A DNA stretch of 64,000 nucleotides from Helicobacter_J cappadocius. Lineage in GTDB: Bacteria > Campylobacterota > Campylobacteria > Campylobacterales > Helicobacteraceae. Made by a program: the position numbers and the translations under genes. How positions within the stretch are numbered: the stretch's first letter is position 1; every line of letters starts with the position of its first letter. The stretch covers positions 17,642 to 81,641 of the forward strand of contig NZ_JAUPEV010000009.1 of the NCBI RefSeq assembly GCF_030686155.1. Direction: 5' to 3'. Below are positions 1 through 7,176 of the stretch, piece by piece. Below the pieces are notes generated by a model. The model was not told the DNA's origin, searched no databases, and saw nothing but the letters and a program-made list of their open reading frames with translations.

Positions 1-315
1 CTAATTGATACACTAGGTCAGCTCAACAATTTATATGCCATCTCTGATATAAGCATACTTGGAGGAAGCTTTGTAAAAGTAGGCGGACACAATCCTCTTG
101 AACCAGCATTTTTTCACAACAAACTCATCACTGGTCCATATATATTCAATCAAAATAGTCTTTTTGAAGCCGTTGATGGATACAAAATCATACAAAAAGA
201 GGAACTTTTTGAAACTATCTCTAATTATCAAACTCTTCCTAATGCATTTATAAAAAATAAAAATGATAAATTGAAAAATCTCATAAACTCTATCATACAA
301 CCTATTCAAGGATAA
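1..315 (+). CDS. waaA: 3-deoxy-D-manno-octulosonic acid (Kdo) transferase, C-terminal part
   Basis: Frame 1 is open from the left edge to a TAA at 313-315, giving 104 residues of the C-terminal end of a longer protein whose start lies outside the window. It reads through the glycosyltransferase-B C-terminal segment of WaaA, with SILGGSF followed by GGHNPLEPA, the nucleotide-sugar binding loop of Kdo transferases. The enzyme adds Kdo to lipid A precursor at the inner membrane. The next gene starts 3 nt after the stop, so the two are co-transcribed. WaaA followed by a pseudouridine synthase and then lgt is also the H. pylori order as I recall it. Confidence 0.85.
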   Translation, partial: LIDTLGQLNNLYAISDISILGGSFVKVGGHNPLEPAFFHNKLITGPYIFNQNSLFEAVDGYKIIQKEELFETISNYQTLPNAFIKNKNDKLKNLINSIIQPIQG

Positions 316-318
316 TCT

Positions 319-1041
319 ATGGAAAAAGCCTACAAACTCTTAAGTCTGCAAGAAAAAATTTCTAATGGCAAGGCAAAAGCTCTCATTGATAAAGGACTTG
401 TAAGCTGCAATGGCAAAAAAATAACCATCGCACGTTCAGAAATGCCCTCTTGTTCTATTTTTCAAATTATCCAAATCCAAAAACCAAAAGTGATTTTTGA
501 AGATGAAAATATTTTAGCAATCCAGAAGCCACCTTTTATTGAAAGTTATGAATTAGCTCAAATGTTTCCAGAATGGGTTTTGCTTCATCGTCTTGATAGA
601 GAAACAAGTGGGGTTATCTTGTTAGTAAAAGATAAAACTCCTTTTCATAACCAAGCAAAAATGGCTTTTAAAAATCAAAATGTGTATAAAGAATATTTAG
701 CACTTGTTGAAGGAATAGTAAATGAAGAAATCCAGATCGATAAACCTATCCTTACAATCAAAACTACTTACGCTAAAAGTAAAATATCAAAAGATGGTCT
801 CCCTGCACATACAAGTATCAAACCTATCTCTATTATGGGGAAAAAAACACTACTAGAAGTAGTGATTAAAACCGGACGCACTCACCAAATCAGAGTCCAT
901 CTAAAAAGTATCAACCACCCAATCATAGGAGATAATCTCTATGGTGGATTAGATTCAAAACGTTTGATGCTCCATGCTCATAAGATCTCATTGTTGGGGT
1001 ATGATTTTACCTCTGCGATTCCCAATGAATTCAACCTATAA
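319..1041 (+). CDS. RluA-family 23S rRNA/tRNA pseudouridine synthase
   Basis: This 240-residue protein isomerises uridine to pseudouridine in structured RNA. The motif HRLDRETSG has the catalytic aspartate at about residue 93, and the C-terminal GRTHQIRVHL with a following HPIIGDNLYGG is typical of the family. The first 50 residues look like a degenerate S4-type RNA-binding segment. It is shorter than RluD (about 320 residues), as is common for epsilonproteobacterial paralogues. It sits 3 nt after waaA and its 3' end overlaps the next reading frame by 17 nt. Which RNA site is modified cannot be told from sequence. Confidence 0.9.
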   Translation: MEKAYKLLSLQEKISNGKAKALIDKGLVSCNGKKITIARSEMPSCSIFQIIQIQKPKVIFEDENILAIQKPPFIESYELAQMFPEWVLLHRLDRETSGVILLVKDKTPFHNQAKMAFKNQNVYKEYLALVEGIVNEEIQIDKPILTIKTTYAKSKISKDGLPAHTSIKPISIMGKKTLLEVVIKTGRTHQIRVHLKSINHPIIGDNLYGGLDSKRLMLHAHKISLLGYDFTSAIPNEFNL

Positions 1042-1447
1042 CCTCATCATCAATGCAAGTTTTACTGATGTCGATAGAGTTATTGGTGCTTTGCCTGATA
1101 TTTTTAAAACCGATCAAGACATGTTAGATAATATAAGTCTAGTTTTATTTGAAATCCTTTCAAATGCTCTCGAACATGGTATCTGCAAATATTCAAAAAA
1201 TGAAATTTTCTCTGGTTTGGTTAAAAAAAGCTCACAAAAAATCTATTTATATTTTTTATCCTCCCCTAACCCTATCATTTTGATAAACTATCCAAAAACC
1301 GTTTATAATGAAGAAAACCTCATCATAGGCAAAGGGAAAAAAATAATAAAATACCTCACTCAGAATTATTATTATAAAATCTTAGGAGAAGAAGTTTGGG
1401 AGAAAGTAATTTTTAAAGGACAAAAAAATGAAAATCACCGCCAATGA
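1025..1447 (+). CDS. RsbW/SpoIIAB-like HATPase (anti-sigma-type kinase fold)
   Basis: A 140-residue single-domain protein. I start it at the ATG at 1025 (MNSTYN) because the family's first strand begins there; the frame stays open upstream, but only inside the preceding gene. The N-box is clear: E43, N47 and H51-G52 in FEILSNALEHG match the anti-sigma kinase group. A glycine/lysine-rich lid (IGKGKKIIKYL, about 101-111) and a final VIFK strand also fit. The usual ATP-contacting D-x-G-x-G motif is not recognisable around residues 75-95, so kinase activity may be weak or absent. It overlaps the STAS-like gene downstream by 20 nt, which implies translational coupling and a functional pair. Confidence 0.7.
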   Translation: MNSTYNLIINASFTDVDRVIGALPDIFKTDQDMLDNISLVLFEILSNALEHGICKYSKNEIFSGLVKKSSQKIYLYFLSSPNPIILINYPKTVYNEENLIIGKGKKIIKYLTQNYYYKILGEEVWEKVIFKGQKNENHRQ

Positions 1448-1751
1448 AGCCGAGAAAAATCAGCCATTTTTAGCCATAACGGGAAAAATTAAAACTTATG
1501 AAGATTTTTTGGAATTTAAGAATGTTATTGATTCCACTCTAGAAAAATTTAAAAACAAATCAAATTCCGAACTTTTTTTATTTTTTATAGATACCTACCC
1601 TATCAATTCCTATGCCATAGGCTACTTGATGAAACTCAAAGAAAATGATAAGGTGAATGTACAAATATACACAAATAATATGAAAACTTTGAATCTTTTT
1701 CAATATCTAGAACTTGATAAAAAGTTTCAGATCATTATCAAACAAAACTAA
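1428..1751 (+). CDS. STAS-like anti-anti-sigma factor-type protein
   Basis: A 107-residue protein with the alternating strand/helix pattern of a STAS domain: an early ITGKI strand at about 17-21, and a central LFFID..INSYAIGYLMKL segment at 50-70. Ser61 falls where anti-sigma antagonists such as SpoIIAA carry the phosphorylated serine of the DSSG motif. The surrounding motif is divergent, so the assignment rests on fold pattern and on its partner, the HATPase gene that overlaps its start. In known partner-switching systems the HATPase binds and phosphorylates the STAS protein. No sigma factor or PP2C phosphatase is encoded nearby. Confidence 0.55.
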   Translation: MKITANEAEKNQPFLAITGKIKTYEDFLEFKNVIDSTLEKFKNKSNSELFLFFIDTYPINSYAIGYLMKLKENDKVNVQIYTNNMKTLNLFQYLELDKKFQIIIKQN

Positions 1752-1761
1752 GGATGAAAGA

Positions 1762-2610
1762 ATGTATAGCACATGGAATAATATTTATAATATCTTCAAC
1801 CCTGTTGCATTTAATATTTTTGGACTAGAAATTCACTGGTATGGAATCGCGTATGTTCTCTCGCTTTTGATTTCTTTATATATTGCCAAAGTATTTATCA
1901 AAAAAGATGCTCAACGTTTCCCTATTTCAAATAAAAATCTGGAAAGTTTTTTTATTTGGGTAGAAATTGGGGTTATTTTAGGAGCAAGAATAGGCTATAT
2001 TGCAATTTATGAACCAAATTCTATGTATTATTTTCTTCATCCATGGCAGATATTTAATCCTTTCGATATAGAAGGTCATTTTGTAGGAATACGCGGCATG
2101 AGTTACCATGGAGCATTGGTGGGATTTTTGATTGCTTCTATTGCTTTTGCTTATAAGAAAAAACAGAATTTCTTACTATACATGGATCTAGTGGCTATAA
2201 GCGTTCCGCTAGGATATGTATTTGGTCGTATTGGAAATTTTCTCAATCAAGAACTTTATGGACGAATTGTTCCTTCTACTAGCGTTTGGGGGCAAAAAAT
2301 TGGTATCCTTGTAAATGGTGAGCTAAGATATCCCAGTCAGCTTATAGAGGCTTTTTTAGAAGGATTGGTCGTTTTTATAGTCGTCCTAATAGCAAAAAAA
2401 CTTTTTAAAACAAGAGGATTGTTAATTGTAGTGTACGCGATTACATATGGGGTTATGCGTTTTATAGCTGAATTTTACAGAGAACCTGATCCGCAGATGG
2501 GTTATTATTTTGGAAACCTAAGCATGGGACAAATTTTAAGCCTAGTGATGATTGTTTTTGCACTAGGAATATTGGCTTATATTAAGAAAAACAAAAATGC
2601 ACAAAACTAA
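1762..2610 (+). CDS. lgt: Prolipoprotein diacylglyceryl transferase
   Basis: Lgt transfers the diacylglyceryl group of phosphatidylglycerol to the lipobox cysteine of prolipoproteins in the inner membrane. The 282-residue protein has about seven hydrophobic segments, and FGRIGNFLNQELYGR matches the Lgt signature with its essential arginines and asparagine. HGALVGF and the MRFIAEFYREPD segment also match. I take the ATG at 1762, preceded by an AAGGA-type ribosome binding site at 1750-1754, instead of the in-frame TTG at 1714, which lies inside the STAS gene. Its 3' end overlaps the first SMR gene by 14 nt. Confidence 0.95.
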   Translation: MYSTWNNIYNIFNPVAFNIFGLEIHWYGIAYVLSLLISLYIAKVFIKKDAQRFPISNKNLESFFIWVEIGVILGARIGYIAIYEPNSMYYFLHPWQIFNPFDIEGHFVGIRGMSYHGALVGFLIASIAFAYKKKQNFLLYMDLVAISVPLGYVFGRIGNFLNQELYGRIVPSTSVWGQKIGILVNGELRYPSQLIEAFLEGLVVFIVVLIAKKLFKTRGLLIVVYAITYGVMRFIAEFYREPDPQMGYYFGNLSMGQILSLVMIVFALGILAYIKKNKNAQN

Positions 2611-2923
2611 ATCTTGGATATTTTTATTCATAGCTATCATTTCAGAGGTCATAGCCACCCTTTCGCTCAAAATATCTTCGGGGGCAGTATGGGGCTATAT
2701 CACAATGGGATTTTTTATTGTTATTTCTTATTATTTCATGGCACTTTGTGTTCGTATTATTCCTATAGGTACTGCATATGCAATATGGGAAGCATTTGGG
2801 CTATCCCTTATTGCTATTGTAGGTATCATCGTATTTGGAGAGAAAATCACTCTTTATCAAGAGATCGGAATTGTTCTTGGAGTTATTGGTATTGTACTTA
2901 TCAACTTAGGAGAAAAAAAATAG
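2597..2923 (+). CDS. Small multidrug resistance (SMR) transporter, MdtJ-like subunit
   Basis: A 108-residue protein with four transmembrane helices, the normal SMR length. Glu17 in IISEVIATLSLK corresponds to the essential Glu14 of EmrE. The helix 3 segment IGTAYAIWEAFG is the SMR signature and carries a second glutamate, as in MdtJ. It overlaps lgt by 14 nt, and the second SMR gene starts immediately after its stop codon. Paired SMR proteins usually act as obligate heterodimers that export cations or polyamines by proton antiport (for example spermidine by E. coli MdtJI). The substrate here is unknown. Confidence 0.85.
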   Translation: MHKTKSWIFLFIAIISEVIATLSLKISSGAVWGYITMGFFIVISYYFMALCVRIIPIGTAYAIWEAFGLSLIAIVGIIVFGEKITLYQEIGIVLGVIGIVLINLGEKK

Positions 2924-3235
2924 ATGTATCTTTTATTTGTTATTTTAGCAGGATTTTTAGATGTCCTAGCCAATCTCCTCTTAAAAAAATCTCAAGGATT
3001 TAAATATAAAATCTTAGGCATTGTTTCGATCTTATTGGTTTTGTGTGCTTTTATTTTTCTTTCTTTTGCACTCAAAAAAATGCCTTTGAGTATCGCTTAT
3101 TCCATATGGGGAGCTGTGGGCATCATAGGAACAATTATAGGGGGATATATTTTTTTTCAAGAAAGACTAAATATAATAGGCTACATAGGGGTAGCCTTTG
3201 TGATTGCTTCTGTTATTTTGCTAAGTGCTTTTTAA
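2924..3235 (+). CDS. SMR transporter, MdtI-like subunit with Asp in place of the key Glu
   Basis: A 103-residue, four-helix partner of the preceding gene. The start ATG directly follows the preceding stop codon. The segment GFLDVLANLLLKKSQGF aligns with the MdtI N-terminus, but the essential membrane carboxylate is Asp13 instead of glutamate. Helix 3 has LSIAYSIWGAVG, close to MdtI. The two proteins probably form an asymmetric antiporter in which proton coupling is set mainly by the glutamate of the other subunit. The 3' end lies 2 nt from the convergent gene on the other strand, and no terminator is visible between them. Confidence 0.85.
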   Translation: MYLLFVILAGFLDVLANLLLKKSQGFKYKILGIVSILLVLCAFIFLSFALKKMPLSIAYSIWGAVGIIGTIIGGYIFFQERLNIIGYIGVAFVIASVILLSAF

Positions 3236-3237
3236 CT

Positions 3238-4062
3238 CTACCTAACCTCTTGTCTAATAATAGAAATATCCTTGAGATCTGCAGGAATACAATCCATAGA
3301 AACTATTTCTTTCAAACGCTCAAGTGTATATTTCTTGTGATTAAATACAACAATAGAGACAATATCACCTCTTTGCAAAAATCTTTGCTTTGCAAGTTCT
3401 AAATAACGCGTAGCACCGATGGCGATGATAATTTTAGAAGGATAGCAAGATTCTCTTAGCACTTCAGGTAAATCCTCTAAAACAGAATGCTCTTTTTGCG
3501 TGTTGAGTTTATCTTTTATCCAATTGATAAGCTTCTCGTAAAAATAACTATAACTTATAAGCTCACTTGATTCGCCATATTCCTGTACTTTTCCATCAAA
3601 TTTCAAAAAAGAAGCGATGGAATAATTATCGCAAACCCCACCACTAGAAAATTTATCGATAGGTATTTTTAGTCCAACTGCCTTAGATCCATCAGAAAAA
3701 TTTTTCTTCTGTGAAAGTTTGGTTGCATTTTCGTCATTCCTAACTGAAGCATCATTAAAAGCCATAAAAAATCTAGGTATGACTTTAGTGACTTTATTAT
3801 CCAAGTATTCCAAATCACATTCAAGTCCTACTTCTGGTTCTGCTTGAACCTTGAATGATTGATTTGTCGGCAAAATAATCGCCTGATTATTGATACAATA
3901 CCTGCCCAAAACTGAAGCACTATCAGGAATATAAAAAGGAAAAATCCCCTTAGGAGCATCTTTGTCTTCTCCTGTAATATCAGCAAAATCGTTAGATTCT
4001 CCTGCTTGTTCTAGATGGTTAGCAAAGTTTCCTACCACCCCAAACCCCAAATACTTTTTCAT
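3238..4062 (-). CDS. DUF5718-type protein with resemblance to the fumarylacetoacetate hydrolase fold
   Basis: A 274-residue protein of a conserved epsilonproteobacterial family that I recall as DUF5718. The stretch EPEVGLECDLEYL followed by PRFFMAFNDASVRN (about 75-110) resembles the acidic metal-site and FNDxSxR motifs of the FAH/isomerase superfamily. This suggests a divalent-metal enzyme on a beta-diketo or enol-acid substrate, but the usual E-x-E pair is incomplete and no substrate can be proposed. It is a single gene, divergent from the acyl-CoA synthetase at 4199 and convergent with the SMR pair. Confidence 0.55.
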   Translation of the reverse strand: MKKYLGFGVVGNFANHLEQAGESNDFADITGEDKDAPKGIFPFYIPDSASVLGRYCINNQAIILPTNQSFKVQAEPEVGLECDLEYLDNKVTKVIPRFFMAFNDASVRNDENATKLSQKKNFSDGSKAVGLKIPIDKFSSGGVCDNYSIASFLKFDGKVQEYGESSELISYSYFYEKLINWIKDKLNTQKEHSVLEDLPEVLRESCYPSKIIIAIGATRYLELAKQRFLQRGDIVSIVVFNHKKYTLERLKEIVSMDCIPADLKDISIIRQEVR

Positions 4063-4163
4063 CGGTGCTCCTTTATGGAAAATTTGGTAAAAATAATACT
4101 CTAATTAAAACCAATATTTGATAAAAACTATAAACTAAGTAATCAAACCCATAAAAATAATCC

Positions 4164-4169
4164 TATAAT
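4164..4169 (+). promoter_or_regulatory. -10 element of the acyl-CoA synthetase gene
   Basis: A perfect TATAAT lies 30 nt upstream of the ATG at 4199, with a strong AAGGAG ribosome binding site at 4188-4193 in between. No -35 match is obvious, which is normal for Helicobacter vegetative promoters. Confidence 0.55.
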
Positions 4170-4198
4170 AGAATTACAAAACATTTTAAGGAGAAGTT

Positions 4199-6139
4199 AT
4201 GACAGAGAGTGAATTATACCAATGGCTCGGAAAATACGGGATTAAGACCCCTTGTTGTAAAGTTGTGGGAATGAATGAAGAAATCAGTGTTGATTTTTTT
4301 CCTGCTGTCTTAAAAATCCAATCCCCAAAAGTGATTCATAAAAGCGATGTAGGTGGCGTTATATTGAATCTAAATTCCAATGAAGAAATCAAAAATGCTA
4401 GAGAAAAAATGAAAAAAAATATTCAAGATGTGCATAAAATCCCCCTAGATAATAATGACTGTTTCATAATTACACAAATGTTACAAGGAGAAGAACTTTA
4501 TATTGGCTCTGTAGAAGATAATGTATTTGGAAATGTCATTCTTTTTGGAAAAGGTGGGATTTATTTAGAACTCTATAAAGATATTTGTTACATAGATTCC
4601 AATGCACAAGAAGATGAGATACTCCGTGCATTTAAAAATACAAAAATTTCAAAACTCTTTGAGGGTTATCGTGGCAGTAATCATCAAATGATTGAAGTTA
4701 TAACGCTAGTCAAAAATATACAAAAGCTTATCAATGAAAATCCTGATATTAAAGAACTCGATATCAATCCCTTAAAACTCACAAAAGATGGGTTGATTGC
4801 CGTAGATGCGAGAATAAAAAAATCCTCTAGTATTTCCAAAGAATCTTTGAGAAAATCAACTCGGCCTGATTTTTTACACAATCAACGCGTAGCTATTATT
4901 GGAGCAAGTACCGATAAAACAAAAGCAGGTTATGTAGTGGCAAAAAACTCTATTGGCTTTAAAGGGGAATTATTTTTTGTAAATCAAAAAGGAGGACAAT
5001 TATTAGAAAAACCTCTATTAAAAAGCATAGAAGAAATACAAGGTAATATCGATACTGCTGTGTTAGCAATTCCCGCAAAGTTTGTTATCCCTACTATCAA
5101 AGAACTTATCCCTAGAGGGCTAAAAAATCTCATCGTTATTACCGCTGGTTTTAAAGAAAGTGGTCACCAAGAAGAAGAACTTGAAATAGGAAAACTTGCA
5201 GAGGAAAATAATTTTAATGTTTTAGGGCCAAATTGTCTAGGATACTTTAATGATAGTACAAATTTAAATCTAACATTTGGAACAGGGAATCTAAAAACAG
5301 GTCATCTAGCTTTCATTTCTCAATCTGGAGCAGTTTTGGCAGGACTTATGGATTATGCAAATGCTTTAGATATAGGATTTTCTCATATTATGAGCACAGG
5401 AAATGCTGTAGATTTAGAAAGTTCAGATCTTATTCCAATGCTTGATCGTGATCCTAACGCTAAGAGTATTTCTCTATATTTGGAAGGAATTAGTAAAGGG
5501 AAAGAGTTATTAAAAAATATTCGAAATACAAAAAAACCTATTTTTCTTTTCAAATCAGGAAAAAGTGAAGAAGCGGCAAAAGCGGCTTTTTCTCACACTG
5601 GAAATTTAAGCGGAAATTATGATATGTTTTCTGGATTAATGAAAAGTTTAAATGTTAGAGTAGTAGATAATATCGAAGCTTTGATATTAAAGCCTCTCTT
5701 CCATAATAGCAAAGAAATTGCAATTATTACAAATGCTGGAGGACCAGGAACTGTTCTAACAGATGCGATTGTTGCTAGAGGGAAAAAACTCTACTCTTTG
5801 AATGAGCAAAATATAAGAGCCTTGAATGCTATTTTGCCTGAACATTGGTCTCATAATAACCCTATCGACATCATCGGTGATGCCTTGGCAGATAGGTATA
5901 AAGCCTCTTTAGATGTCGTAGATAATTTTGATGGAGTAGATTTTATCTATATGCTCATTACCCCTCAAGACATGACCGATCCTCTAGGATCTGTAAAAAT
6001 ACTCAAAGAAAAAACATACAAGCACAAGGTTATCCCTATTCTTATTGGGGGGAATATGGTTGAAGAAGCAAGAATTTTTTGCAAAACAAATAAAATATTA
6101 TTTTTCTCAAGCATCACCGAAGCTACATCATTTTTATAA
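4199..6139 (+). CDS. ADP-forming acetyl/acyl-CoA synthetase (single chain)
   Basis: A 646-residue protein of the NDP-forming acyl-CoA synthetase superfamily, which interconverts acyl-CoA, ADP and phosphate with acid, CoA and ATP. An ATP-grasp domain comes first (about 1-215), with VIHKSDVGGV near residue 45. It is followed by a CoA-binding Rossmann domain from about 225 (VAIIGAST, later LGPNCLGY) and succinyl-CoA ligase-like domains with ISQSGAVLAG near 375. SHTGNLSG near 465 holds the expected phosphohistidine. ATP-grasp before the CoA-binding part is the reverse of the order in many bacterial fusions. Acetate or a short-chain acid is the likely product; specificity is not readable. Confidence 0.85.
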   Translation: MTESELYQWLGKYGIKTPCCKVVGMNEEISVDFFPAVLKIQSPKVIHKSDVGGVILNLNSNEEIKNAREKMKKNIQDVHKIPLDNNDCFIITQMLQGEELYIGSVEDNVFGNVILFGKGGIYLELYKDICYIDSNAQEDEILRAFKNTKISKLFEGYRGSNHQMIEVITLVKNIQKLINENPDIKELDINPLKLTKDGLIAVDARIKKSSSISKESLRKSTRPDFLHNQRVAIIGASTDKTKAGYVVAKNSIGFKGELFFVNQKGGQLLEKPLLKSIEEIQGNIDTAVLAIPAKFVIPTIKELIPRGLKNLIVITAGFKESGHQEEELEIGKLAEENNFNVLGPNCLGYFNDSTNLNLTFGTGNLKTGHLAFISQSGAVLAGLMDYANALDIGFSHIMSTGNAVDLESSDLIPMLDRDPNAKSISLYLEGISKGKELLKNIRNTKKPIFLFKSGKSEEAAKAAFSHTGNLSGNYDMFSGLMKSLNVRVVDNIEALILKPLFHNSKEIAIITNAGGPGTVLTDAIVARGKKLYSLNEQNIRALNAILPEHWSHNNPIDIIGDALADRYKASLDVVDNFDGVDFIYMLITPQDMTDPLGSVKILKEKTYKHKVIPILIGGNMVEEARIFCKTNKILFFSSITEATSFL

Positions 6140-6304
6140 ATCTCAATGATGGATTTAAAGATATATGAAAAGTGTTTTTGAGGATACTAGAGAGGATGGA
6201 CAGCTAGAAAATCGGGGTTAAAAATGTATGATTAACTTCAGAAGTCAAAGCCTGTCCAAAATCTCAAGGTTCAAGCTAATCTCAATTAATCAATTATTCT
6301 TTCT

Positions 6305-7054
6305 TTAAAAACTTCCTAAAAAGTTAAACATATCAAGAAATTTTTTTGCTCTTTCAGACTTTGGAGAGGTGAAAAATTCCTTTGGAGTAGCCTCTTCAAT
6401 TATAATTCCTTGGTCAAAAAACACAACTTTATCTGCAACTGCTTGAGCAAATTTAAGTTCATGAGTTACGATTATCATACTCATGCCTTCTTTTGCAAGT
6501 TCTAAAATAACATCTAAAACTTCCTTTACCATTTCAGGATCTAAGGAAGCTGTAACTTCATCAAAAAGCATTATTTCAGGATTCATGCACAATGCTCTAA
6601 TGATCGCAACGCGTTGTTTTTGTCCTCCTGAGAGCTCTTTTGGATACGAATCTTTTTTATCCTCAAGTCCCACCCGTTTTAATAATCTCAAAGCCTGTTC
6701 TTTGACTTCTTCTTTTTTTCTTTTTTGGGCTTTTAATGGTCCTAAAAGAATGTTTTCAAGTACATTCATATGAGGAAAAAGATCATAACTCTGAAAAACC
6801 ATGCCAATTTTTTGTCTGATAAGATTCCAATTTGTAGATGGTGTATTAATGATCTTTCCATCTAATATAATTTGACCTCCCTGTATCTCTTCTAATCCAT
6901 TCAAACATCGCAAAAAAGTACTTTTTCCACATCCACTAGGTCCCAAAATCACAACAACTTCACTTTTTTGTATGCTAAAGTTAATCCCCTTTAAGATTTG
7001 ATGATCGTGATTATAAGATTTTACGAGATTTTTAGTCTCTAATAATGCTTGCAT
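6305..7054 (-). CDS. Polar amino acid ABC transporter ATP-binding protein (GlnQ/HisP type)
   Basis: A 249-residue ABC ATPase with Walker A GPSGCGKST (38-46), signature LSGGQKQR (about 141) and Walker B LFDEVTASLD, the form seen in polar amino acid importers, plus the switch histidine in IVTHE. It would energise amino acid uptake with a membrane permease and a periplasmic binding protein. Neither partner is present in this window, so it is an orphan that must pair with subunits encoded elsewhere. The preceding 165 nt (6140-6304) between it and the convergent acyl-CoA synthetase shows no gene and no clear terminator. Confidence 0.9.
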   Translation of the reverse strand: MQALLETKNLVKSYNHDHQILKGINFSIQKSEVVVILGPSGCGKSTFLRCLNGLEEIQGGQIILDGKIINTPSTNWNLIRQKIGMVFQSYDLFPHMNVLENILLGPLKAQKRKKEEVKEQALRLLKRVGLEDKKDSYPKELSGGQKQRVAIIRALCMNPEIMLFDEVTASLDPEMVKEVLDVILELAKEGMSMIIVTHELKFAQAVADKVVFFDQGIIIEEATPKEFFTSPKSERAKKFLDMFNFLGSF

Positions 7055-7176
7055 TTGATTCCTTACTTTGATTTTTTATGTTCTTTTGAAAAATAAATTC
7101 GCCATCTTGGGTTCTTCACAAGTTTTCCTAGTTGAAACTTTGGTATGATTACATCATCTTAAAGACAGGGAAATTT

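Noticed and set aside
974..1024. A longer N-terminus for the HATPase gene from the ATG at 974
   Set aside because: These 17 codons lie wholly inside the pseudouridine synthase gene and do not resemble the family; the domain begins at 1025.
2597..3003. Guanidine riboswitch or regulator for the SMR pair
   Set aside because: The first SMR gene overlaps lgt and the second abuts the first, so there is no leader room for a riboswitch.
6140..6304. A possible small RNA or tRNA remnant (GGTTCAAGC resembles a T-loop; GGACAG and CTGTCC lie 40 nt apart)
   Set aside because: The flanking bases do not form a T-arm stem, no acceptor or anticodon arm could be built, and the 6-bp repeat has a mismatch-rich surround. 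Treated as an ordinary intergenic gap.
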